Below are positions 9,205 through 16,846 of a DNA stretch of 64,000 bases, piece after piece. A model generated the notes under the pieces. The model saw only the letters and a list, made by a program, of their open reading frames with translations. It was not told the DNA's origin and did not search any database. The number at the start of each line of letters is the position of its first letter. Positions within the stretch are counted from its first letter, which is position 1. Source of the stretch: Chryseobacterium fluminis (GTDB lineage: Bacteria > Bacteroidota > Bacteroidia > Flavobacteriales > Weeksellaceae); NCBI RefSeq assembly GCF_026314945.1, contig NZ_CP111121.1, positions 3,100,001-3,164,000 on the forward strand, in the 5' to 3' direction. The position numbers and the translations under genes were made by a program.

Positions 9205-9957
9205 ATGGATTTTCCTGTAACATTTCATCTTTTTGGTAAAACCATTCTTGCACATCCTCTGTTTGAAGCACTGGGGATGTTCATCGGTATGCGGTATTAT
9301 TTTTATTTAAAAAGAAAATCAGCAGAAAAATTATCGTTTAATACTTCCGCAGCTGTATTGATAGGTGCTACGGCAGGAGCTTTATTCGGTTCGAAACTCA
9401 TTGGAAACCTGGAAAATCCGTATCATGTTTTTGAACATTTTGATTTAAAAAAAATCTGGTCCAATAATACGATTGTCGGAGGTCTGGCGTTTGGATTGTC
9501 TGGCGTGGAGCTGGCAAAGAGAATCGTCGGTCATAAGGAGAGTACCGGAGATTTAATTGTTTTTCCATTGATACTGGCGATGATAATCGGACGGATAGGA
9601 TGTTTTCTTACCGGAATTGATGAAGAAACATATGGTCTTCCAACAGATTCTGTTTTTGGAATGTACCTGGGTGACCAGTATCTGAGACATCCTGTGGCGT
9701 TATACGAAATTGTATTTTTAATTCTGCTCTGGATCGGTTTAAAATATATTCAGCAGAAAGAAAAATATCCTTCAGGCTTTATCTTTCAGATCTTTATGCT
9801 GACTTATTTCACGTTCCGGTTCTTCCTGGATTTTATAAAACCGAGAGTGGAAATTGCCGGAAATCTCGGAACGATCCAGATCGTATGTATTTGTGTAATT
9901 ATTTATTACATTTATAAAATTCAAAATACCCTTATCATCATAAATATTAAGTCATGA
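9205..9957 (+). CDS. Divergent Lgt-family (prolipoprotein diacylglyceryl transferase-like) membrane protein
   Basis: A 250-residue polytopic inner-membrane protein of the Lgt fold. Family marks kept: GRIGCF at 129-134 (Lgt signature arginine), HPVALYE at 162-168, and the late FRFFLDFIKPR. Marks lost: where E. coli Lgt has the essential HGG motif this protein has VGG (residues 91-93), and the signature asparagine after GRIG is cysteine. Canonical Lgt moves diacylglyceryl from phosphatidylglycerol to a lipoprotein cysteine; without that histidine this copy is probably not the housekeeping Lgt. It overlaps the next small membrane gene (ATGA) and lies in an operon with a tetraether-synthase-like radical SAM protein, so a lipid substrate is a reasonable inference. 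Confidence 0.75.
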   Translation: MDFPVTFHLFGKTILAHPLFEALGMFIGMRYYFYLKRKSAEKLSFNTSAAVLIGATAGALFGSKLIGNLENPYHVFEHFDLKKIWSNNTIVGGLAFGLSGVELAKRIVGHKESTGDLIVFPLILAMIIGRIGCFLTGIDEETYGLPTDSVFGMYLGDQYLRHPVALYEIVFLILLWIGLKYIQQKEKYPSGFIFQIFMLTYFTFRFFLDFIKPRVEIAGNLGTIQIVCICVIIYYIYKIQNTLIIINIKS

Positions 9958-10190
9958 AACTTTTAACACTTTTGGAAGTTGGAGATCTTGGAGGGCTGGT
10001 TGTAATGATCATTCTGATCATGCTGTTTGGTGCCTTATTCATTTCGGCTGTCGTCACCTTATTTATAAAATTAATTTATGAATGGAAGGACGGTAAAAAA
10101 TTTTCGAGAAAACAGTTTATACAAACCATGATTATCTGTCTGCTGATCTGTGGTCTGATCAGCGGATATATTTGCGGGGGAGGGTTATAA
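9954..10190 (+). CDS. Small two-helix membrane protein
   Basis: A 78-residue protein, unrecognised. Two hydrophobic helices are visible at about residues 14-42 (GLVVMIILIMLFGALFISAV) and 57-76, joined by a basic loop EWKDGKKFSRKQF. Its ATG overlaps the stop of the Lgt-like gene by four bases, and the radical SAM gene starts 10 bases after its stop, so it is translationally coupled in a three-gene operon. It may anchor or chaperone its neighbours; that is inference from position only. Confidence 0.65.
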   Translation: MKLLTLLEVGDLGGLVVMIILIMLFGALFISAVVTLFIKLIYEWKDGKKFSRKQFIQTMIICLLICGLISGYICGGGL

Positions 10191-10200
10191 AATAAAGAGA

Positions 10201-11603
10201 TGCCAGTAAGAAACTATACGTATTACGATTATACCATCAGCCTGTGTCCAGAATGCCTGAAAAGGGTAGGCGCCAAGATTATTATAGAGGATGAAGCTGT
10301 TTTTATGACGAAGAGATGTCCCGATCATGGCTTTTTTAAAACAAAGATCGCATCGGATGTCCATTATTATAAAAACATCAGAAATTACAACAAAGCCTCT
10401 GAAATGCCTTTACATTTCGGGACGGAGGTAGAATACGGCTGTCCTTATGACTGTGGATTATGTGTAGATCATGAGCAGCATAGCTGTCTCTCTATCGTGG
10501 AAGTGACAGACCGGTGTAATCTGACCTGTCCGACCTGCTATGCCATGTCATCACCTCACTACGGAAGCCACAGGAGCCTGGAAGAGATAGAAGCCATGTT
10601 TGATATCATTGTCAAAAATGAAGGAGAGCCGGATGTGGTACAGATCAGTGGTGGCGAACCAACCATCCATCCTGAATTTTTTAAGATAATGGATATCGCA
10701 AAATCCAAACCTATTAAACACCTGATGCTGAATACCAATGGTATACGGATCGCCAATGATCCGGGATTCGCCGAAAAATTGGCTGCATATGCTCCGGAAT
10801 TTGAGATTTATCTGCAGTTTGACTCATTTAAACCTGAAGTTTTAACGGATTTCAGAGGAAAGGATCTTACTGATGTCAGAATGAAAGCCCTGGAAAAATT
10901 AAATGCCTTAAATCTTTCAACCACTCTTGTCATCGTTCTTCAGCAAGGTAAAAATATTGATGAAATAGGTAAAATCATTGAGTTTGCCTTAAAACAGAAA
11001 TGCGTTCGAGGGATCACTTTTCAGCCGGTAGAAATTGCCGGTAGAAACAGGGAAGATTCCTCACATGAAAAAATTACATTAACAGAAGTACGACAGGAAA
11101 TTTTAAATCAGTTTCCTCTTTTAAATTCGGACGATATTATTCCGGTGCCCTGTAATCCTGACGCTCTGGCTATGGGATATATCCTGAAGCTGGAAGGAGA
11201 AATTATTCCGTTAACGCGTTATATCAATCCTGCTGATCTGCTGAATAATGAAACCCGGAATACCATCGTATACGAGCAGGACACCGGCCTACAGATGCAG
11301 CTTCTGGATATTTTCAGTACAGGTATCTCTGTAGATAAAGTACAGCCTAAAGTCAATCAGTTATTGTGCTGTCTTCCCGAAGTTTCTGCACCCAATTTAG
11401 ATTACGATAATCTTTTCAGGATCATCATTATGAATTTTATGGACGCTCATGATTTTGATGTACGTGCTGTAAAGAAATCATGTGTTCATATCGTCAATAA
11501 AGACTTAAAGCTGATTCCTTTCGAAACCATGAACCTCTTTTACCGGGATGATAAAATTAAATACCTGGAAGAATTACGAAAAGAAGATAAGATTTTGTTT
11601 TAA
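10201..11603 (+). CDS. Radical SAM protein resembling tetraether lipid synthase (Tes/MJ0619-like)
   Basis: A 467-residue radical SAM enzyme. The SAM-cluster motif CNLTCPTC gives Cys106, Cys110 and Cys113; GGEP follows at 151-154. The N-terminus has two extra metal sites: CPEC (Cys16, Cys19) with Cys40 and His43 in CPDHG, like a rubredoxin-type knuckle, and CPYDCGLC with a later Cys96 (Cys81, 85, 88, 96). More cysteines occur near the C-terminus (VPCNPD, LLCCLPEV). This arrangement is that of the MJ0619/Tes group, where the archaeal member joins lipid tails through carbon-carbon bonds. The substrate in a flavobacterium is unknown. Co-transcription with an Lgt-like protein supports a lipid or lipoprotein target. 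Confidence 0.8.
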
Positions 11604-11612
11604 AAAGCCTAA

Positions 11613-11644
11613 AAAGGGTGTAAAATTTAAACTTTACACCCTTT
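11613..11644. terminator. Hairpin terminator between the radical SAM gene and surE
   Basis: Twelve-base perfect stem AAAGGGTGTAAA (11613-11624) with TTTACACCCTTT (11633-11644). Poor T-tract, but placed just after the radical SAM stop; may serve both strands. Confidence 0.6.
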
Positions 11645-11744
11645 AATTTATTTTCAAATAAGCCAGCTTCTCGGATACAGTTTCCTCAGAGTTTGAGCAG
11701 AACTTTTCATGAATCTTCAGGTAATAGAAGGTCTGATTTCTGAC

Positions 11745-12515
11745 CTAATCGAAATTCATTACTTTTTCCAGTGTTGCCATGTATTCGTAGGCTGTCAAGT
11801 CGAACTTTACCGGAACGATTGAGATATAGCCATTGGCCAAAGCAGTTTCATCTGCATCCGGAGATTCATCCATATTGTTGAAATAGCCTGTCAGCCAATA
11901 ATATTTTTTGCCGTGAGGATTTACCCTTTCGTCAAAACTTTCTTCCCATTTTGCCTTAGCCTGTTTGCAGACTTTGATTCCCTTTATCTCTGCTTTAGAA
12001 AGTTTCGGGATATTTACATTCAGAACAATACCCTTTGGCATTGGATTTTCCAGTGTTCTTCTGACGATATTCTGGATATGCTCTTTGGCCTGCGTAAAAT
12101 CTGCTTCCCAGCTGAAATCCAATAATGAAAACCCGATGGCAGGAAGATTTTCTACACCGGCTTCCACCGCGGCAGACATCGTCCCGGAATAGATAACATT
12201 AATGGAAGAGTTAGCTCCGTGATTAATCCCTGAAACGACGATGTCCGGTCTTCTCGGGAGAATTTTATCAAGAGCCATCTTCACACAGTCAACAGGAGTT
12301 CCGCTGCACGAAAAATCTCTCTGTGGACCTTCCAGCTGCACTTCTTCGTAACTAAGCGTAGAATTGATAGTAATGGCATGGCCTTTACCGCTTTGGGGAG
12401 AATTTGGAGCTACAACAACTACTTCTCCGATTTCGTTCATGAAACTGATAAGATTTCTGATACCAGGTGCTGTGATTCCGTCATCATTAGTAACCAAAAT
12501 AAGTGGTCTTTCCAT
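11745..12515 (-). CDS. surE: 5'/3'-nucleotidase SurE
   Basis: Metal-dependent phosphatase acting on nucleoside 5'- and 3'-monophosphates, linked to stationary-phase survival. The 256-residue protein begins MERPLILVTNDDGITAPGI, with the metal-binding DD pair, followed by the family motifs APNSPQSGKGHAIT, SGTPVDCVKMAL and VSGINHGANSSINVIYSGT. Length is normal. The gene is single on the minus strand. Upstream, a 375-base AT-rich gap separates it from the divergent protease gene. Confidence 0.95.
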   Translation of the reverse strand: MERPLILVTNDDGITAPGIRNLISFMNEIGEVVVVAPNSPQSGKGHAITINSTLSYEEVQLEGPQRDFSCSGTPVDCVKMALDKILPRRPDIVVSGINHGANSSINVIYSGTMSAAVEAGVENLPAIGFSLLDFSWEADFTQAKEHIQNIVRRTLENPMPKGIVLNVNIPKLSKAEIKGIKVCKQAKAKWEESFDERVNPHGKKYYWLTGYFNNMDESPDADETALANGYISIVPVKFDLTAYEYMATLEKVMNFD

Positions 12516-12891
12516 ATAGAATTTTTAATTTTAACAAATATACTAATTGAATTTCTTTAAAATCTTTACTGTGAATACAATCTGAATCCTTTAATGCTTA
12601 TTTATCATTTTTACAGAATATTGTATCTGATAATCTTTTTACCATTGTTTTTTTATCATAAAATCAGGATGATCATCCGCCGAATAAGCATGACAGTTAT
12701 CAATTTGTTTTTTAAGATTTTTATTACCATTAATAAAGAAAAAATAAATTCGCCTATTACAGCAATAAAAACTCTTAAAACTAATTGATATTTATAAATA
12801 AGGTATTAAATTTGATAGTTTGTAACAGTAAATTAAAATTTACTACTAATTAAGATACTTTTTAAAATTAATAAAATTACATTACAGATTT
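12516..12891. other. AT-rich intergenic region
   Basis: Holds the prc promoter (12785-12814). A 64-codon plus-strand frame from 12594 starts with a hydrophobic stretch and then becomes lysine-rich, but it has no start context or recognisable similarity and was not called. Nothing else is visible. Confidence 0.4.
12785..12814 (+). promoter_or_regulatory. Putative prc promoter
   Basis: TTG (12785-12787), 19-base spacer, TAAATTTG (12807-12814); fits the flavobacterial consensus and lies 77 bases before the prc start. Confidence 0.5.
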
Positions 12892-14988
12892 ATGTGGAAA
12901 AATTTTAAGCTAAATAAATTTTTACTCCTGATTCCATTAACAAGTCTAATGTTTTGTTTCAATTCGCCTAAAAATGATGATGAAAAGATGCAGACGATAA
13001 TGGTGAGCGTAAAAAATACCCTTTCCTATTTACATTACAGTCCGAAACCGATCAATGATGCATATTCTAAAGATGTGTATAAGCATTATTTCGAGATGGT
13101 GGATCCTGCCAAAAGATATTTCCTGCAGTCGGATATGGATGAATTCGGCAAGCATGAGACCAAACTTGATGATTACCTGAACATCGGAGATCTTACCTTT
13201 TATAAACTTACGATCGACAGGCTTTATCAAAGGGTAGACGAAATCGATAAAATCACTCAGGACATTTTCAGCAAGCCCATTAATCTTGAAGAGGATGAAA
13301 CTTTAACGCTTGAGCCTAAGCTGAAGAAAGTTCCTGCCAATAAGCAGGAGCAGTATAATGAGTGGAAGAAATTCATCAAATATAATATTCTTCAGGAAAT
13401 TGAGTCTATGAATAGCAAAGAAGAAGCTCAGAAAGAGAAAAAAGACTCTGTTCAGAAGTTTAATTTAAAAGATACCATTACACTTAAAATCCTTACCCCT
13501 GAACAGAAAAGAGTGAAGGCTACCGATGAGGTAAAGGATCTGGTAAAAGAAACTTTCACAAGATTCAAGAAGAGAAAAAAAATGGACTGGTTTACGGTGT
13601 ACATGAATTCTTATACTGAAGTTTTTGATCCCCACACCAACTATTATTCTCCTAAAGATAAAGAAGACTTTGACACTCAGTTTGTTGGAAAGGTCATTGG
13701 TATCGGTGCGCTGATTCAGGAGAAAAAAGGAAATCTTTATCTGGGTGCCCTTACGATTGGGGCTCCTGCATGGAAATCCAAGCAGCTTTCTGAAGGAGAT
13801 AAGATCTTAAAAGTAAGATCAAAACCTAAAGAAGATGCTGTAAATGTCGTAGGGATGCTTTCTGACGAAGCGGTACGTCTGATCCGGGGAGAAAAAGGTA
13901 CTCCGGTAACTTTAACGGTTCAGAAAAAAGACGGAACAACGAAAGATGTAACTATGATCCGTGAAGAGGTGGCCATCGAAGATACATTTGCCAGAAGTAT
14001 CATCGTCAATTCTCCGAATGGGAAGAAATACGGATTCATTAACCTTCCGAGCTTTAATGCTGATTTTGAAGATGCTAAGGGAAGAAATGCTTCTGATGAC
14101 ATCAAAAATGAGATCATTAAGTTAAAAGCTCAGAATATTGAAGGAATTATTTTAGACCTTAGAAACAACGGTGGAGGTTCTCTTACCGAAGTAGGTGATA
14201 TCATGGGACTTTTTATGGAAGCAGGACCTTATGTCCAGGTAAAAGACGGAAACGGAAAGATCCAGACCCTGAAGAATAAAAATGAAACGCCGGTTTGGAC
14301 AGGTCCACTGGTTATTATGCAGAACGAGCTTTCGGCTTCGGCTTCTGAAATTCTCGCAGGGGTAATGCAGGACTACGGAAGAGCGATGATTATCGGGTCT
14401 CCACAGTCTTTCGGAAAAGGAACCGTTCAGACATTTGTCGATCTAAACAGATTTTTAAATACAGAAGATGACTTTGGATCATTAAAGCTGACGATTCAGA
14501 AATTTTACAGAATTACCGGAGAATCTACACAGAGAAAGGGTATCGTTTCTCATATTCAGATGAAAGATTTCTTTACGTATGCTGAAATTGGAGAAAGATA
14601 TGATGATTTTGCCCTGGCCTGGGATAAAATTCCAAGTACCAACTTCAAGAAACTGAATTATTTCAATGTACAAGCTCTTGAAAAGGCGAGCAATGACAGA
14701 ATGGCTAAAAATGCCAAGTATCAATTACTTCTGGAGTCTGCGCAATGGAGAGAAAAATTGGACAAGGAAGAAACCATTACTCTGAATATTAACAAATTCA
14801 ACGAGTTAATGAAACAGAGAAAATCTCAGATAGAAAAATTCAAATCGCTGACGAAATCTGAAAATGGTCTTCAGTTTACTATGTATCCTAATGAGGTGGA
14901 AAGAGAGAAAAAAGATGAAGCTTTCAAAAAGAAATCTGAAATCTGGGTTAAGAATCTTAAAAAGATCTGTACCTTCAGGAAGCCATGA
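12892..14988 (+). CDS. prc: Carboxy-terminal processing (tail-specific) protease, 3' end frameshifted
   Basis: Periplasmic serine protease that trims C-termini of envelope proteins. N-terminal hydrophobic signal (residues 10-24), DUF3340-like helical region, a PDZ domain around 255-345, and a catalytic core with SASASE (Ser483 the likely nucleophile) and FGKGTVQ (Lys509). After residue 690 the frame ends in an odd tail, KKICTFRKP. Adding one A to the A-run at 14959-14963 gives KKDLYLQEAMNIIADMNVKS with a stop at 15018-15020, a much more natural end. The annotated stop at 14988 is therefore probably the product of a single-base deletion, either real or an assembly error; the catalytic parts are unaffected. 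Confidence 0.9.
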   Translation: MWKNFKLNKFLLLIPLTSLMFCFNSPKNDDEKMQTIMVSVKNTLSYLHYSPKPINDAYSKDVYKHYFEMVDPAKRYFLQSDMDEFGKHETKLDDYLNIGDLTFYKLTIDRLYQRVDEIDKITQDIFSKPINLEEDETLTLEPKLKKVPANKQEQYNEWKKFIKYNILQEIESMNSKEEAQKEKKDSVQKFNLKDTITLKILTPEQKRVKATDEVKDLVKETFTRFKKRKKMDWFTVYMNSYTEVFDPHTNYYSPKDKEDFDTQFVGKVIGIGALIQEKKGNLYLGALTIGAPAWKSKQLSEGDKILKVRSKPKEDAVNVVGMLSDEAVRLIRGEKGTPVTLTVQKKDGTTKDVTMIREEVAIEDTFARSIIVNSPNGKKYGFINLPSFNADFEDAKGRNASDDIKNEIIKLKAQNIEGIILDLRNNGGGSLTEVGDIMGLFMEAGPYVQVKDGNGKIQTLKNKNETPVWTGPLVIMQNELSASASEILAGVMQDYGRAMIIGSPQSFGKGTVQTFVDLNRFLNTEDDFGSLKLTIQKFYRITGESTQRKGIVSHIQMKDFFTYAEIGERYDDFALAWDKIPSTNFKKLNYFNVQALEKASNDRMAKNAKYQLLLESAQWREKLDKEETITLNINKFNELMKQRKSQIEKFKSLTKSENGLQFTMYPNEVEREKKDEAFKKKSEIWVKNLKKICTFRKP

Positions 14989-15025
14989 ACATCATTGCTG
15001 ATATGAATGTAAAATCATAAATATA

Positions 15026-15059
15026 AAAAATACCGCTAACGAAAATTAGCGGTATTTTT
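15026..15059 (+). terminator. Intrinsic terminator after prc
   Basis: Fourteen-base stem AAAAATACCGCTAA (15026-15039) with TTAGCGGTATTTTT (15046-15059), six-base loop. It starts 6 bases after the frame-corrected prc stop at 15020, supporting that longer end. It may also serve sodC. Confidence 0.85.
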
Positions 15060-15073
15060 ATTTAATAATCTGT

Positions 15074-15577
15074 CTATTTTATTTCTACACATCCAACTCT
15101 TCCACCCGCATTTCCGGTAGGCTGGGTATGGAAATCGTCAGCGGCAGCATGCACAATAATTCCTTTTCCGATGATATTTTTAGACTCATCGGCACAGCCA
15201 AGACACCATTTATCGGTTTTGAAGGTTAAAGTGGCATTTCCGCTCTGATCTGCTGTCAGATTTCCGATATCTCCCATATGGAAATGCTCGGCACCCCATT
15301 TTCCGTGATCGTCCTTTGCAGGATTCCAGTGTCCTCCCGTTGAGGTTCCGTCCGCCGCAGAGCAGTCTCCTTTTTCATGAATATGCACGGCATGAATTCC
15401 CGGAGTAAGATTGGTAACATCAAGTTTCATGATGACGTCATCTCCTTTCTGCATAAATTTTGCCGTTCCTCCTGTCTGAGTGTTGCTTTTTGCGAGTACA
15501 GAATACGTTTTTGTCGTTCCACAGGAAACGGCAAATAATGCACATCCTGCCAGTAGTGCTAATGTTTGTACTTTCAT
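15074..15577 (-). CDS. sodC: Cu/Zn superoxide dismutase lipoprotein
   Basis: Dismutates superoxide in the cell envelope. The 167-residue precursor has a lipoprotein signal with lipobox AVSC (Cys19), so it is anchored in a membrane facing the periplasm or surface. Metal ligands are all readable: HAVHIHEKGDC, GGHWNP, HGKWGAEHFHMGDIGN and the C-terminal DDFHTQPTGNAGGRVGC. The two conserved disulfide cysteines are present (GDC and VGC). It is divergent from the AraC-type regulator gene, with 144 bases between the start codons. Confidence 0.95.
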   Translation of the reverse strand: MKVQTLALLAGCALFAVSCGTTKTYSVLAKSNTQTGGTAKFMQKGDDVIMKLDVTNLTPGIHAVHIHEKGDCSAADGTSTGGHWNPAKDDHGKWGAEHFHMGDIGNLTADQSGNATLTFKTDKWCLGCADESKNIIGKGIIVHAAADDFHTQPTGNAGGRVGCVEIK

Positions 15578-15698
15578 TTTTAAATGATTTAAAGTGATTG
15601 TACGATAAATTTAAACAACATTTTTCAAACCTCTTTATGATTTCGGCTCTTTTTTTAGAAATAGCAATAAAAGACAAACCTTTATAACCGGTTGTTAA

Positions 15699-15706
15699 TA
15701 CCTTTG
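15699..15706 (+). promoter_or_regulatory. Putative -7 box of the AraC-type gene
   Basis: TACCTTTG matches TAnnTTTG; transcription would begin near 15712, which rules out any start codon upstream and leaves the TTG at 15722 or ATG at 15743. Confidence 0.5.
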
Positions 15707-15721
15707 TGCAAAACAACAGTA

Positions 15722-16624
15722 TTGAAAGATTATAAAAAAAGAATGGTGAAGGCGATAGAGTATATTGATCATCATATTGATACGGAACTTACTCTGGAAA
15801 AAGTTTCAGAAATAGCCGCTTACTCACCATTTCATTTTCACAGAATCTTCAGGCTGATTACCCAAGAAACAATTCAGCAATACATCATTAGAAAAAGAAT
15901 TGAAAAAAGTGCCTTTTATCTTGCGGTAAAAAAGGACCTGACTATAAAAGATATTTACCTTCTGGCTGGTTTTTCCAGTCATTCTGCCTTTCATAAAACT
16001 TTTAAAAAGCATTATGGAAGATCCCCATCCGAATTCAGAAATTTGGCTCCCGAAAAATTTCACAAAATTCAATTAAAACAAAGCAAGAACGGACAAGTGG
16101 ATACGGTTTTTCAACAATACATTTGCACTATAGAAAACCTGTTAAACTGGACTGAAATGAATTTAAAGATTAAAGTAACGACTCTGCCGGAAATGAATCT
16201 TGCTGCGGTAATGAGTCTTGGCATTGCCAATGTGGAACCTTCTTACAATATTTTGATGAATTGGGCGAAAGGGAAAAAATTATTTCCAAAGGAGAATGTA
16301 AAAATGATATCTGTGTATCATGACAGTTTTAAAGTTACCCCTCCGGATAAAGTGCGGATTCATGCCTGTATGCTTCTGGATGCAAAACTGCAAAAGCAGG
16401 AGGGTGAAGTTTTTTCTGAAACTGTTGGCAGCGGAAAATTCATTATCGGTAGCGGAGAGTTCACGCTGGCTGATTTTGAGCAATGCTGGGTATCTCTTTT
16501 TTTATGGATGAATGAAAACAGATACTCCGTGAGAAAAGCTTTTCCCTTTGAAATTTATCACACCAATTTTAAAGAACATCCGGAAGGAAAAATGGTGGTG
16601 GATTTCTGTATTCCTGTCAGTTAG
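15722..16624 (+). CDS. AraC-family regulator with GyrI-like effector domain
   Basis: N-terminal double helix-turn-helix of the AraC type (about residues 8-105; landmarks LTLEKVSEIAAYSPFHFHRIF and AGFSSHSAFHKTFKKHYGRSPSEFR), then a GyrI-like ligand-binding domain (about 140-300) of the kind that binds small hydrophobic cations or drugs. TTG at 15722 gives MKDYKKRMVKAIEYIDHH, the usual N-terminus of this group; ATG at 15743 is the alternative. It is divergent from sodC, which could be a target, but no operator was identified. Confidence 0.85.
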   Translation: MKDYKKRMVKAIEYIDHHIDTELTLEKVSEIAAYSPFHFHRIFRLITQETIQQYIIRKRIEKSAFYLAVKKDLTIKDIYLLAGFSSHSAFHKTFKKHYGRSPSEFRNLAPEKFHKIQLKQSKNGQVDTVFQQYICTIENLLNWTEMNLKIKVTTLPEMNLAAVMSLGIANVEPSYNILMNWAKGKKLFPKENVKMISVYHDSFKVTPPDKVRIHACMLLDAKLQKQEGEVFSETVGSGKFIIGSGEFTLADFEQCWVSLFLWMNENRYSVRKAFPFEIYHTNFKEHPEGKMVVDFCIPVS

Positions 16625-16846
16625 TCCGTCAAACATTTCCAATTCACTAAAGAAGAAGGGGTTTAAAATGGCAACAAAGCATTTTCCTGGATACATGGTA
16701 TTTGGAAATGGACGAGCAGAAACCGTATAAATCGTTCCGTTTACCGGAACAAAAAATTAAAATTACCGTTCGGGATTCAAATTCTACGACTCAGCCATAA
16801 AAATTTAAAAGCGGCAGAAATTCATCTTACTTTTGATTCGAAATTA
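16625..16846. other. Unassigned gap before the TonB-dependent receptor
   Basis: This 222-base stretch carries only short broken frames, among them MATKHFPGYMVFGNGRAETV and MDEQKPYKSFRLPEQ. They look coding-like in composition but match nothing I know. A decayed gene is possible. No terminator for the AraC-type gene was seen. Confidence 0.3.

Noticed and set aside
12594..12788. A 64-codon plus-strand frame upstream of prc
   Set aside because: AT-rich intergenic sequence with no start context; overlaps the first element of the prc promoter.
15692..15721. TTG start extending the AraC-type protein
   Set aside because: It would lie upstream of the predicted transcription start after the TACCTTTG box.
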